NCBI GenBank assembly: GCA_001771065.1
Contig: MESQ01000042.1
Location: forward strand, 1-32,259
DNA: 32,259 nucleotides
Origin: Burkholderiales bacterium RIFOXYD12_FULL_59_19
Lineage (GTDB): Bacteria > Pseudomonadota > Gammaproteobacteria > Burkholderiales > Burkholderiaceae_C
Direction: 5' to 3'
Shown here: in pieces, positions 6,936 through 15,835 of the stretch
Numbering within the stretch: the first letter of the stretch is position 1
How the letters are laid out: every line of letters begins with the position of its first letter
Program-made: the position numbers and the translations under genes
The notes under the pieces: model-generated
The model's database searches: none
Told to the model about the DNA's origin: nothing
What the model saw: only the letters and a program-made list of their open reading frames with translations

Positions 6936-9034
6936 GATTTGATATCCGTGATATTGACCTCAAAGTCGGCCGAGTAGATGTCGATGACGCGGCAGTCGCC
7001 GCACATTTTCAAGCGCTCCAGCGCCGCGCCCTGAAACATGCTGTGGCCAGCCAGTTTGCCCAGCATACCCTCGATCGCCTTGAGCGTGCCAAAGGGTTTG
7101 CCACAGCGCACGCAGGCATAGGGCTGCATCTCGTTGAGCACGACATGCTCCTTGCGCTGCGGTGCCAGGTTGAGTCGCGGCAACAGGCTGAGCGCCAGCT
7201 CCGGGCAGGTTTTCACGCACAGGCCGCACTGCACACAATTTTTCTCAATAAAGCGCAATTGCGGCGCCTGCGCGTTGTCGGCCAGCGCGCTGGCCGGGCA
7301 GGCGTTGACACAGCTCAGGCACAGCGTACAGCTGTCCTTGTTGATGGCCAGACCGCCCAGTGGTGAACCGCTGGCGGGCAAGGCAATGGGCACTTGGCTG
7401 GGATTGGGTGCGTGGCTGATCAGGTGGTCCAGCGCCAGTTCCAGCGTGGCGCGTTTATCCGCTTGCACGGCAAAACCGGCATGGCGCGCCGGGGCTTGCG
7501 CGGGTGCAGCCTGCAAGTCGCGGTCAAGCGCGGCCAGGTCACGCGCGTCGCGCACATGCAGCAGTTTGAAATGCTCGCCGGAGTAACCCAGACCCGTCAG
7601 AATACGCTGTGCCACGGCCATCTGCTCGCGCAGCGCCTCGGCATACTGGGGCGCTTCCTCGTCGGTCAACAGCACCCAGACGTTGGATGCACCATAGGCC
7701 ACGGCGGTGAGCCACAGCTCCAATCCGGTCGAAGTCGTGTGCCACAGCGCCAGCGGCAGCACGCGCGCCGGCACACCATGGGTGCCGTCTTTTTGAGCCT
7801 TTTCAAGTTGTGCAGCGCGGCCCAGATCGCCCAGCAGGCTGGCCCCCGCGCCCTGGCTGTGCAGCAGCAGCGCGGCGTCCTTGCCGCCGCTGCGCTGGTA
7901 GGTGGCCAACAACGTTTTGAGCTTGACGCCCTGGTCGCTGGCGCGCGGGTAGGCAAAACCCATGGCGCCGGTCGGGCACACCGTGCTGCAGGTGCCACAG
8001 CCCACACACAGGTTGGGGTTCACCTTGATTTGCTGACGCTTGAAATCGCTGCTGATGGCACTGGCCGAACACACGTCAATACAAGCCGTGCACGCCACCT
8101 TGTCATTGCGGCTGTGCGCGCAGAGCTTTTGCTTGTAGTTGAAAAACTTCGGTTTTTCAAACTCGCCCACCAGCTCGCGCCAGGCCAGCAGTGCCCGCGC
8201 ATCGCGCCCGTCCCAATGCAGGTAGCCTTGCGGTTTGGCGTGTTGGCTGAACGCCGGTGTGGCGCGTAAGTCAAGCACCAGGTCAAAGGGTTCGGTGTGG
8301 CTTTGCGGCGTGCGGTTGAAGTCGATGGCACCGGCCACCTTGCACACCTTGACACAGGCGCGCTTGGCATCGCAGGCCTTCAGGTCAATCTGGTAGTCCA
8401 GCCCAATGGCGTCTTCGGGGCAAGCGGCCAGGCAGGCATTGCAGCGGGTGCACAGGTCCAGATCAATCGGGTTGTTTTGTTGCCAGCGCAACTCGAATGC
8501 GCCGAGCCAGCCCGCCAATGACTCGATCTGGCCGCCGAGCACCGGGTAACGCCGCTCCTGCGCCGCGCCCAGGTCGCCAGCACCTTGCGTGAACAGGGTG
8601 ACATCGAGCACATCGCCCAGCAACTCGGCCGCTTGCTCGGCCGCACCCAGTTCACCAATGACCAGGGCCCGCCCTGCACTCTTGTAAGTGACCGTGGCCA
8701 CCGGGTCGGGCTCAGGCAGATGGGCAACGGCCAGCAGGGCGGCAATTTTGGGGCTGGCCTGCGCCGCATCGCGGCTCCAGCCACCGGTTTCGCGGATGTT
8801 GACAAACTTGATCGGCGTGCTCAATTTGGCCTGGTCGGCCAGTTCATTGAAGAGCCGGATTTCCTGGGTGCAGGCCACTACCAGCGTAACGCCGTTGGCT
8901 GCAGCCTGCAAGAACTCAGCGGCCTGGCGGCGGCACAGGCTTGAATGCAGGCTCAAAGGCTCGTTCAGGCTCGCGCTCAGGGCACGCGGGTCGAGCGGCA
9001 TGGTCTGGTTGCAGTCGCAGATCAGTGTGGTCAT
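6932..9034 (-). CDS. 4Fe-4S polyferredoxin, formate dehydrogenase-associated
   Basis: A 700-residue iron-sulfur protein. Cys clusters occur at residues 195-231 (CTRCNACLAACP then CDAKRACVKVC), 305-322 (CAHSRNDKVACTACIDVC), 343-353 (CVGCGTCSTVCP), from 569 (CTLCLSCVNACP), from 602 (CVQCGLCVKTCP) and two C-terminal CxxC pairs near 643 and 680. This architecture is typical of the large ferredoxin lying between DUF3306 and TorD genes in formate dehydrogenase clusters; its precise biochemical role is not established, though electron transfer or cofactor/sulfur delivery is plausible. No signal peptide is seen, so it is probably cytoplasmic. The first 119 bases overlap the end of the DUF3306 gene in another frame. 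Confidence 0.8.
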   Translation of the reverse strand: MTTLICDCNQTMPLDPRALSASLNEPLSLHSSLCRRQAAEFLQAAANGVTLVVACTQEIRLFNELADQAKLSTPIKFVNIRETGGWSRDAAQASPKIAALLAVAHLPEPDPVATVTYKSAGRALVIGELGAAEQAAELLGDVLDVTLFTQGAGDLGAAQERRYPVLGGQIESLAGWLGAFELRWQQNNPIDLDLCTRCNACLAACPEDAIGLDYQIDLKACDAKRACVKVCKVAGAIDFNRTPQSHTEPFDLVLDLRATPAFSQHAKPQGYLHWDGRDARALLAWRELVGEFEKPKFFNYKQKLCAHSRNDKVACTACIDVCSASAISSDFKRQQIKVNPNLCVGCGTCSTVCPTGAMGFAYPRASDQGVKLKTLLATYQRSGGKDAALLLHSQGAGASLLGDLGRAAQLEKAQKDGTHGVPARVLPLALWHTTSTGLELWLTAVAYGASNVWVLLTDEEAPQYAEALREQMAVAQRILTGLGYSGEHFKLLHVRDARDLAALDRDLQAAPAQAPARHAGFAVQADKRATLELALDHLISHAPNPSQVPIALPASGSPLGGLAINKDSCTLCLSCVNACPASALADNAQAPQLRFIEKNCVQCGLCVKTCPELALSLLPRLNLAPQRKEHVVLNEMQPYACVRCGKPFGTLKAIEGMLGKLAGHSMFQGAALERLKMCGDCRVIDIYSADFEVNITDIKS

Positions 9035-9569
9035 GGTGTGGGTTTTGGTTGGGAGACACCGCCGGCGTGGCAGCTTCAGAAATTGCTGGAGTGGCCACCT
9101 GATCTACCGGCGCCTGCTCGTCGTCGTCAAACAGCTTGAGAAACTTGGCGCTCGCCATCTGGCGCAGCATGGCTGCCGGCATGGGGCTGGGCACGCTGTA
9201 GTCGTCGATGTAAATGTCAAGCCCATCCATCACGTTGTAATGGGGGTCGGTAAACAGCTTTTTCATGGCGGCGTTGCGCACCTCTGGGGCCACATCGCGT
9301 GCCACAAAAGGGGCGTAGCTGCTGTCAGCGTGCAGGGCCTGGACGTCGGCAAGTGTTGGGACGGGGGTCGCCGGTGCATCCGACATAGCATTTGGCGCTG
9401 CGCTGGCAGTCTGGTTTTCCGTGGACTGCGGGTTTAAACTTTCAGGCACCCCCTGTGCCGCCGGTTCGGCAAGTACCGCACCTTTGGCAGCAGGCGGCTC
9501 TGTCACCACCCTGCCCTCACGCAGCGCCTGTTTGCGCTGCGACCAACGGCCCAAAAAGCCGTCAGCCAC
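8916..9569 (-). CDS. DUF3306 domain protein
   Basis: About 217 residues from the GTG at 9569. The DUF3306 hallmark FLGRWSQRK lies directly at the N-terminus, followed by a Pro/Ala-rich linker and the conserved core (YAPFVARDVAPEVRNAAMKKLF, FNVMDGLD-like DHYNVMDGLDIYIDDY). A GTG at 9575 is an alternative start; both overlap the end of the DUF3305 gene slightly, with AGGGCGG upstream as a weak ribosome site. Function is unknown; the family travels with formate dehydrogenase genes. The frame runs 119 bases into the next gene, and its final part (rich in Pro, Glu, Arg) is low-complexity and may be non-conserved. Confidence 0.75.
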   Translation of the reverse strand: MADGFLGRWSQRKQALREGRVVTEPPAAKGAVLAEPAAQGVPESLNPQSTENQTASAAPNAMSDAPATPVPTLADVQALHADSSYAPFVARDVAPEVRNAAMKKLFTDPHYNVMDGLDIYIDDYSVPSPMPAAMLRQMASAKFLKLFDDDEQAPVDQVATPAISEAATPAVSPNQNPHHDHTDLRLQPDHAARPACPEREPERAFEPAFKPVPPPGR

Positions 9570-10131
9570 GGCCACCGCCCTGCCCGTTGCCAAAGGTTTT
9601 ATCGGTGCTGATCGAGGCCGGGCTGCCAAAGCGGTCGGTGAGCGACCGGAAGCTCTCGGGCCGCTTGCGCCGCTTGGGCTCGACCACGTGATGTTCATCC
9701 ACAAAGGTCTGCAGCCACTGCACCACCGGCGCGGGGGCGGGCACCTGTTCCACGGTCTCCTGGGCGTCAAGCCAGCGCCCCGCGTCGTAGTAGCTCAGGC
9801 TCACCACCAGCGGCCTCGGAATGGGTTCTGCGGCCACGCCAGGCTCGTCGTCCATACGCCACAAGACAAACCAGCTGGGCACGTCGGTACTGGCGTTGAG
9901 GTAATAACCCTCGCCATCATCGCTGAACAGTTCCACCTTGAAACCACCATGCAACCAGCGTTGCTCCGTGTCACTCTGGTACAGCAGGCGCGGCTCGGTG
10001 CCAAAACCGGCTTCGTGCATCACGACTTCGGCCAGCTGCCAGCGCCAGGCTTGCCAGCGAGCAGCGGGGCCGGTGTTGGTCACGCGCTGCATGATCACGG
10101 CAACTTCAATGAATGGGCGCAAGGTCGGCAT
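9562..10131 (-). CDS. DUF3305 domain protein
   Basis: A 189-residue protein with the DUF3305 pattern: an N-terminal FIEVAVIMQR strand, a WRWQLAEV segment, GGFKVELFSDDGEGYYLNASTDVPSWFVLWRM core and a LSYYDAGRWLDAQETVEQVPAP region with a basic tail. Families DUF3305 and DUF3306 are nearly always adjacent in formate dehydrogenase clusters of proteobacteria; the molecular role is unknown. It is the first gene of the four-gene accessory operon and is divergent from the polyphosphate:AMP phosphotransferase gene, sharing a 204-bp promoter region. Confidence 0.75.
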   Translation of the reverse strand: MPTLRPFIEVAVIMQRVTNTGPAARWQAWRWQLAEVVMHEAGFGTEPRLLYQSDTEQRWLHGGFKVELFSDDGEGYYLNASTDVPSWFVLWRMDDEPGVAAEPIPRPLVVSLSYYDAGRWLDAQETVEQVPAPAPVVQWLQTFVDEHHVVEPKRRKRPESFRSLTDRFGSPASISTDKTFGNGQGGGRG

Positions 10132-10335
10132 ATGGGTTGGAACTGTAACGGATTCAAATACCCCTTGACGCGACCTGGCGCGCGTAAAACGGCCTTACAG
10201 ATGAGGTAAAACCCTTGGTTTCCGCGATGCATCAAAAAATGCGTGACACAGTTGGTGCAATCTGCTGCTACCCAGCGCGCTGACAATGATTAACGTACGC
10301 TGTCTGTTATTTACACGCCCAACCGAAAGCACCCC

Positions 10336-11898
10336 ATGTTTCAATCCGCAGAAATTGGCCACAAGCTGAGTAAAACTGCTTACCGCGAAGCTGTTCCCAC
10401 CTTGCGTGCCGCCCTGCTGGCGGCACAAATTGACTTGTTTGAGCAGCACAAGACCCCGGTGGTGGTGCTCATCAGCGGCCAGGACGGCGCGGGCAAGGGT
10501 GAAACCATCAACGTGCTCTACGAGTGGATGGATCCACGTTTTATCTCCACACTGGCATTTTCCCAACCCAGCGACGAAGAACGCGAGCGCCCACCCATGT
10601 GGCGTTACTGGCACAGTCTGCCGCCCAAAGGCCGGGTCAGCATGTTTGCCGGTTCCTGGTACTCCGACCCGATTCGCGAACGGATTGAAGGTGCTATTTC
10701 AATCAAGGAGCTCGATGCCCGGGCCCAACAGATCAACCGCTTCGAAGAAATGCTGGTCAACGAAGGCGCGTTGGTGCTCAAGTTCTGGTTTCACCTGACC
10801 AAGGAAGGGCAAAAACAGCGCCTCACAGCGCTTTCCAGCGACCCACGCACCGCCTGGCGCGTCACGCAATGGAACTGGGATCGCCTCAAAACCTACGACC
10901 AGTTGCAGGACGTGGCCGGCCATTTGCTGCGCGTGACCAACACCGCCGCCGCGCCCTGGGTGGTGGTGGAAGGCACCGACGACCGCTACCGCTGCATGAC
11001 GGTGGGCCAGGTACTGCTCAAAGCCATGCAAAACAAGCTGGCGACCAAGGAGACACTGCACACGCTCACGGCACCTATGGTGCGGGTGGACTTGGACGGC
11101 CGTAACGTGTTGTCCGAGCTGGACTTGACGCTGACGCTGGCCAACAAGCCCTACAAGGACGAGTTGGCCAAATGGCAAGGGCGCCTGTCGGAGCTGGTGC
11201 GTGACGCGCGCTTCAAAAACCGTTCGCTGGTGTGCGCCTTCGAAGGCGCCGATGCGGCGGGCAAAGGCGGGGCCATACGGCGCATAGCGGCAGCGCTGGA
11301 TGCGCGCCAGTACCAGGTGACACCGGTGGCAGCCCCCACCGACGAAGAAAAAGCACAACCCTACCTGTGGCGCTTTTGGCACAAGCTGCCACGCCATGGC
11401 CGCGTTGCCATTTTTGACCGCACCTGGTACGGCCGCGTGCTGGTGGAACGGGTCGAAGGCTTTTGCTCCGAGACTGACTGGCTGCGCGGCTACAGTGAGA
11501 TCAACGACTTTGAGCACGAGCTGATCGAAGCCGGGGTCATTGTGGTCAAGTTCTGGCTGCAAATCAGCCAGGCCGAACAGCTCAAGCGCTTCAAGGAACG
11601 CGAACAGATTGAGTTCAAGCGCTTCAAGATCACGCAGGAAGACTGGCGCAACCGTGAAAAGTGGAACGACTACCAGCAAGCCATTTGCGACATGGTGGAG
11701 CGCACCAGCACCGGTGAGGCACCCTGGACACTGGTCGAGGCCAATGACAAGAATTACGCCCGGGTGAAGATTTTGCGCACCCTGTGTGAACACCTGGCGT
11801 CTGCCTTGCAAAAACAACCCAAGTTGGCCGACGCACCCACCGTCAAATCAGCCAAGGCCAAAAAAATCAACCAGGGCAATTCAGAACGCAAGAAATAG
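10336..11898 (+). CDS. pap: Polyphosphate:AMP phosphotransferase (two-domain PPK2)
   Basis: A 520-residue fusion of two PPK2 domains. This class phosphorylates AMP to ADP with polyphosphate. Domain 1 has Walker A GQDGAGKG (48-55) and a WRYWHSLPPKGR segment; domain 2 has Walker A EGADAAGKGG (302-311), WRFWHKLPRHGR and FDRTWYGR (360-367). At the position of the Asp-Arg of FDRTWYGR, domain 1 has FAGSWYSD, so its Walker B-like site lacks these residues and the C-terminal half is probably the catalytic one. The protein ends in a Lys-rich tail. It is a single-gene unit followed by a strong stem-loop. Useful under energy or phosphate stress. Confidence 0.9.
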   Translation: MFQSAEIGHKLSKTAYREAVPTLRAALLAAQIDLFEQHKTPVVVLISGQDGAGKGETINVLYEWMDPRFISTLAFSQPSDEERERPPMWRYWHSLPPKGRVSMFAGSWYSDPIRERIEGAISIKELDARAQQINRFEEMLVNEGALVLKFWFHLTKEGQKQRLTALSSDPRTAWRVTQWNWDRLKTYDQLQDVAGHLLRVTNTAAAPWVVVEGTDDRYRCMTVGQVLLKAMQNKLATKETLHTLTAPMVRVDLDGRNVLSELDLTLTLANKPYKDELAKWQGRLSELVRDARFKNRSLVCAFEGADAAGKGGAIRRIAAALDARQYQVTPVAAPTDEEKAQPYLWRFWHKLPRHGRVAIFDRTWYGRVLVERVEGFCSETDWLRGYSEINDFEHELIEAGVIVVKFWLQISQAEQLKRFKEREQIEFKRFKITQEDWRNREKWNDYQQAICDMVERTSTGEAPWTLVEANDKNYARVKILRTLCEHLASALQKQPKLADAPTVKSAKAKKINQGNSERKK

Positions 11899-11907
11899 GC
11901 TTGCCGT

Positions 11908-11939
11908 TCAGGCTGCGCGAGATGCGCAGGCGAGCCTGA
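11908..11939 (+). terminator. Stem-loop after pap, candidate terminator
   Basis: Arms TCAGGCT (11908-11914) and AGCCTGA (11933-11939), extended inside by GCGC/GCGC (11915-11918 and 11924-11927) with a small bulge. It starts 9 bases after the pap stop codon. No T-run follows, so it may act as a weak or factor-assisted terminator or protect the 3' end of the mRNA. Confidence 0.5.
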
Positions 11940-11959
11940 CCCGGGGCCGGGCACCAACC

Positions 11960-11998
11960 TGATGCTTTATTTGATGCAAAATGATGTCTTTATCAACA
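11960..11998 (+). promoter_or_regulatory. TGATG-rich region upstream of vapBC, candidate promoter/operator
   Basis: AT-rich stretch in a GC-rich setting with three spaced TGATG words (starting near 11961, 11973 and 11982) and TTGAT/ATCAA symmetry. Type II antitoxins usually bind such repeats upstream of their own operon, so this is the likely VapB autoregulation site. The assignment is inferred from position. Confidence 0.35.
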
Positions 11999-12011
11999 CA
12001 AGAGGCCCGGC

Positions 12012-12218
12012 ATGCGCACCACGCTCACCATCGACGACCAACTGTTTGCCAAAGCGGCATCACTCGCGGAGCCGGGCCTTGAAAAGTCCGAACTGATCCG
12101 GGAATGCGTGAAGGCGTTTATCCAACGGCAGACCGCACGGCGCCTTGCTGCATTGGGTGGCCAGGCACCTGATGTCGAGCTGGTTCCACGTCGGCGCGAA
12201 GAGGCGAACACGCCATGA
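12012..12218 (+). CDS. vapB: VapB-type antitoxin
   Basis: A 68-residue protein starting MRTTLTIDDQLFAKAASLA, the typical ribbon-helix-helix start of VapB/DUF2191 antitoxins. The C-terminal part (residues 40-68) should wrap around the toxin. AAGAGG precedes the ATG. The stop overlaps the start of vapC by 4 bases (ATGA), the standard arrangement for co-translated antitoxin and toxin. It should repress its own promoter and neutralise VapC. Confidence 0.85.
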   Translation: MRTTLTIDDQLFAKAASLAEPGLEKSELIRECVKAFIQRQTARRLAALGGQAPDVELVPRRREEANTP

Positions 12219-12595
12219 ATGTGCTTGTTGATAGCTCCGTATGGGTAGGGCACTTCAAACAGCGCAATGAACACCTGGTTGCCTTGCTTGAGGCCGACTT
12301 GGTCGTTTGCCATCCTTTTATCGTGGCGGAAGTGGCCTGCGGCACACCGCCAAGCCGCAAGGTGATCATCAACATGTTGTCCGAACTGGAGCGCGTGCCA
12401 GTTGCAAAGCAGGATGAACTTCTGGCAATGCTTGATGCGCGGCAGCTCTATGGTCACGGCTGCGGCTTCGTTGACTTAAGCTTGCTCGCCAGTGCCTTGC
12501 TAAGCGAGAAAACTCTCATCTGGACATTGGACAAAAGGTTTGAGCTGCTTGCTGCCCAAGCCAACCGCGCCTTCAGTCCAAAGCTGCATTCTTGA
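12215..12595 (+). CDS. vapC: VapC-type PIN-domain toxin
   Basis: A 126-residue PIN-domain ribonuclease. The acidic metal-binding residues are visible: Asp6 in LVDSSVW, Glu39 in VAEVACG, Asp87 in GFVDLSLL and Asp106 in TLDKRF. The domain is complete, so the toxin appears functional, unlike two of the toxins in the hypF-hypC island. VapC enzymes commonly cleave tRNA or rRNA; the target here is unknown. Coupled by a 4-base overlap to vapB. No mobile-element marks flank the pair. Confidence 0.88.
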   Translation: MNVLVDSSVWVGHFKQRNEHLVALLEADLVVCHPFIVAEVACGTPPSRKVIINMLSELERVPVAKQDELLAMLDARQLYGHGCGFVDLSLLASALLSEKTLIWTLDKRFELLAAQANRAFSPKLHS

Positions 12596-12654
12596 GCCGA
12601 CATTGCCCCAACGCGTTGCACCGCAAGACGCTCAGCTGGTGCGAAAATCAGGCC

Positions 12655-12945
12655 ATGCCCACTTTATCCGCAGAACCCGCAGACCCCACGCCACAAGCAC
12701 CAGCACGCCCCCCCGCGCCGCAAGCCCGCAACCCCTTGCACGGCGTCACGCTGGAAGCCATGGTGACAGCCTTGAGCACCCACTACGATTGGCCCGGCCT
12801 GGGTGAACGTATTCCGGTACGCTGCTTCACGCATGACCCCAGCGTGGCGTCCAGCCTGAAGTTCTTGCGCAAGACGCCCTGGGCGCGCGACAAGGTGGAA
12901 GGGCTTTACCTGTTCATGCTGCGCGAGCTACGCAGAAAAACTTGA
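12655..12945 (+). CDS. VF530 family (DUF2132) small DNA-binding protein
   Basis: A 96-residue protein with the VF530 core: NPLHGVTLEAMVTALSTHY, DWPGLGERIPVRCF, DPSVASSLKFLRKTPWAR and KVEGLYLFMLRE. The first 25 residues are a Pro/Ala-rich tail. The frame runs further upstream, but the ATG at 12655 is preferred because the longer version would overlap vapC and adds no conserved sequence. The family is widespread in proteobacteria and was named as DNA-binding from structural work; its role in the cell is not known. It converges on hoxJ. Confidence 0.85.
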   Translation: MPTLSAEPADPTPQAPARPPAPQARNPLHGVTLEAMVTALSTHYDWPGLGERIPVRCFTHDPSVASSLKFLRKTPWARDKVEGLYLFMLRELRRKT

Positions 12946-13001
12946 CCTGCCGATGGTCGGCGCGCGCAACGCTGAAGCATCACGACCGCGAATACGGCGT
13001 C

Positions 13002-14369
13002 TCATGTCTCAAGGGGGGTTTGACTTGCTGGTAGCCGCAGCACAAATTCAGCCCCGCCCTCCGGGTGGTTGCTGGCGTTGAGTGTGCCGCCGTGATTTTT
13101 CACAATGCCGTAGCTAATTGACAAGCCCAAGCCCGTGCCCTTGCCAACTGGTTTGGTGGTGAAAAAGGGCTCGAAAATTCTGGACATCACCTGCGGCGCA
13201 ATGCCGGGGCCGTTGTCATGCAATGAGATCACCACCCAATTTGCCTCGCATCGAGCGCAAATGCGCAGCTTCGGGGTGATGCCAGACGGGCTGTACGCCG
13301 CGTCGTAAGCGTTTTGGATCAGGTTCATCAGCACTTGCAGCAGTTGCCCGGCGTTGCCCATCACGGCACAGCCCGAGCAGTCCTGAAACGCCACCTCAAA
13401 TTCGAGCTTCATGCCGGTGCGCACCCAGTGGATGGCGCGCTCGATCACAGCGTCCACAACGACCACCTCGCGCTCCTCCCCGTCCAGCACCGAGAAGCGT
13501 TTCAGGCCGTCCACAATGCTGGCGGTGCGCTTGGCACCCTCAATGGTGCTGTCCATGAGGAAGGGCAGGTCTTTCAGGATGTGCTCAATACGCAGCTTTT
13601 GCGCCAGGGCATTCAGCGTGGCGTTGTTGCTCAGGCAGGCTTCAGCGTGTAACGCGTCAAGGTATTGGCGCAGGCGGGTGGTGTAGCGGTTAAGCACATG
13701 CACATTGCCCAGCACAAAGCTGATCGGGTTGTTGAGCTCATGCGCCACGCCGGCCACCAGGCGGCCCAGCGATGACATTTTTTCGGCATGTAACAGCTGC
13801 TGCTGGGTGAGCTTGAGGGCTTCGTGCGCTTCGTGCAACTGCCGGTAGGCGCGCTTGATTTCGGCCATGGGCCGCCCGACAAACACGTAGCCCACACAAC
13901 GCCGCCGACCGTCATAACGCGGCGTCACGGTGAAATCCACCGGCACGGCCTGCCCTGCCCCGTCGCGCAGCATGAGTTCCACCGTGTCGCCGTGGCGCAA
14001 ATGGGTGGTGCGCTGCATCATGCCCTGCAGCAAATCGGCACCCTGGCCATTGTGCAGCAGGCTGTGCATGGGCGCACCCATCAGCGCCTCGTCCGTGTTG
14101 CCCACCAGCTCACACAGGGCCTGGTTGGTTTGTTCAATCAGGCCTTGCGCGTCTGCCGCCACCAGCACGTCCGACATCGACGACAACAGGCTGAAGACCA
14201 GTTGTTGCGAGGCCTCCAGCTGCGAATTTTTTTGTTCCAGCGCCACTTCGTCGGTCAGCAGGCGTGAATAGACCTCGTCCATTTTCTGGATCACATCGAG
14301 CCAGGCACCTTCGTCCAGCCCTTCAAGGGGCCGTGGTGTGGCAGTCAAATCTGACGTGGGCAAGTCCAT
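13002..14369 (-). CDS. hoxJ: Hydrogenase-linked sensor histidine kinase HoxJ/HupT
   Basis: A 455-residue soluble histidine kinase with no membrane segment. From the ATG at 14369: a short helical start, a PAS domain at about 60-165 ([15 protein letters not shown] to VGRPM), a coiled-coil linker, the H-box with His210 in [11 protein letters not shown], an N-box near [10 protein letters not shown], and G-boxes DNGPGIA and GKGTGLGLS. In the known system HoxJ forms a complex with the regulatory hydrogenase HoxBC and controls HoxA by phosphorylation according to H2. The ATG lies 14 bases after the hoxC stop; a GTG at 14399 would instead overlap hoxC and cannot be excluded. Last gene of the long cluster. 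Confidence 0.9.
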   Translation of the reverse strand: MDLPTSDLTATPRPLEGLDEGAWLDVIQKMDEVYSRLLTDEVALEQKNSQLEASQQLVFSLLSSMSDVLVAADAQGLIEQTNQALCELVGNTDEALMGAPMHSLLHNGQGADLLQGMMQRTTHLRHGDTVELMLRDGAGQAVPVDFTVTPRYDGRRRCVGYVFVGRPMAEIKRAYRQLHEAHEALKLTQQQLLHAEKMSSLGRLVAGVAHELNNPISFVLGNVHVLNRYTTRLRQYLDALHAEACLSNNATLNALAQKLRIEHILKDLPFLMDSTIEGAKRTASIVDGLKRFSVLDGEEREVVVVDAVIERAIHWVRTGMKLEFEVAFQDCSGCAVMGNAGQLLQVLMNLIQNAYDAAYSPSGITPKLRICARCEANWVVISLHDNGPGIAPQVMSRIFEPFFTTKPVGKGTGLGLSISYGIVKNHGGTLNASNHPEGGAEFVLRLPASQTPLET

Positions 14370-14383
14370 GGGGCGCTGCCAGT

Positions 14384-15835
14384 TCAATGCACGGTGCACA
14401 CCATGCAGGGGTCAAAAGAGCGCACGATGTGTTGCACTGCTACCGGGGTTCTGTCGCCTTCGGCCACCGGTGCGCCCACCAGCGCAGCTTCCAGCGCACC
14501 GGGTGTGCCCTGACGGTCGCGCGGTGAGAAGTTCCAGCTGGTTGGCGCAATGATCTGGTAGTTGGCAATGCGGCCTTCACGGATCGACAGCCAGTGACCC
14601 AGGCTGCCGCGCGCCGCTTCACACAGCCCGTAGGTGTCGACGTGGTCGGGCAGTTGAGTCGCCACACAGCACTCGGCCTCGGGCACGATGGTGCGCAGGT
14701 ATTGCTCGGCCAATATCACCAGGCGGGCAAGTTCCAGAGACCGGGCCAGCACCCGTGTCATCACATTGCCCCGGCTGCGTTGCCACAGTGCCCGGATCAA
14801 AGGCTGGCCGTCAGCCAACTGGCGCGCCAGTGCGCCAGTTTCCAGCACCTGGCCGTCCAGGCGGGGGGCTTTGTTCCAGGTGTAGGCCTCGGGTTTGTCG
14901 ATCTGCGGCAGGGTCAGGCCCACGGCGGGTGGCAAGGCTGCGCCGCCATCAGCCAGCCAGGCGTGGCGGGCATCTTCGGCGATTTGCGCGATGTTGACCG
15001 CTTGCAGGGTGCTGCCGTTCCACACGCCGGGTGCCATGGCGTAACCACCACCCGGCTCGGCAAAGGCACCGTAGCTCAGGGTCAGGTCTGGCCCACGCCC
15101 CAGATCCTCCAGCGCCAGGTCTTGCGCGATGGACAGAAACAGGCGCAGGTCACCCCGCAACGGGTCGCGGGCGTGCCACTGTGTCAGTGCGTCTACACTC
15201 CCCAGCGCCACCACTTCTTCCAGCGGCGCGCAATAGAGCACGCGCTCCAGAAAACTGCGCATCTCGGCCACGCGTGCGCCCAGCCGGTAACGCTCGGAGC
15301 TGCTGATGCCGCGGGTCGACCCGCCGGGAACAATCGACTGGGTGTGTGGCCATTTGCCACCCAGCGTGCCCATGATCTGCAGCCAGCGTTGCCGCACGGC
15401 CACGGCTTCGCGGGCGTGTTCGCCAGACACGGTGGAGAAGCGCTGCTGTGCCTGCGCATGCCAGGGCCTACCCGCATACACCTCGCGGGTGAAGTCGGGC
15501 ATGAAGAACAGGTAGAAGTGCGTCAGGTGGTCGGCCGCGTTCTCGCAGGCCAGCATCAGATTGGTCAGCAGCACGCCGTTGGGCGGCGGCACCACGCCAC
15601 ACGCCGCCGCCAGTGCGCGTGCTGCGGCCACCGATTGGGTAACCGAGCAAATGCCGCAAATCCGTGGCACATAGACCATCGCATCCAGCGGGTGTTTGCC
15701 CTGCAATATCTGCTCAAAACCCCGGTACATGGGTGCGTTCACCCAGGCTTGCCTGACCTGGCCGTCTGCCACGTCAAGACGTACCTCAAGGTCTCCTTCG
15801 ACCCGATTGAAAGGGCCTACCAGCAAGCGTGTCAT
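14384..15835 (-). CDS. hoxC: Regulatory (H2-sensing) hydrogenase large subunit HoxC/HupV
   Basis: A 483-residue [NiFe]-hydrogenase large subunit. The NiFe-site Cys pairs are RICGIC (Cys60, Cys63) and DPCMVC (Cys477, Cys480). The protein ends three residues after the last Cys (TVH), so it has no C-terminal peptide to be removed by an endopeptidase. That is the known hallmark of sensor hydrogenases and separates it from energy-conserving large subunits. Together with HoxB it binds H2 and signals to HoxJ. Its ATG overlaps the hoxB stop by 4 bases. Confidence 0.95.
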   Translation of the reverse strand: MTRLLVGPFNRVEGDLEVRLDVADGQVRQAWVNAPMYRGFEQILQGKHPLDAMVYVPRICGICSVTQSVAAARALAAACGVVPPPNGVLLTNLMLACENAADHLTHFYLFFMPDFTREVYAGRPWHAQAQQRFSTVSGEHAREAVAVRQRWLQIMGTLGGKWPHTQSIVPGGSTRGISSSERYRLGARVAEMRSFLERVLYCAPLEEVVALGSVDALTQWHARDPLRGDLRLFLSIAQDLALEDLGRGPDLTLSYGAFAEPGGGYAMAPGVWNGSTLQAVNIAQIAEDARHAWLADGGAALPPAVGLTLPQIDKPEAYTWNKAPRLDGQVLETGALARQLADGQPLIRALWQRSRGNVMTRVLARSLELARLVILAEQYLRTIVPEAECCVATQLPDHVDTYGLCEAARGSLGHWLSIREGRIANYQIIAPTSWNFSPRDRQGTPGALEAALVGAPVAEGDRTPVAVQHIVRSFDPCMVCTVH

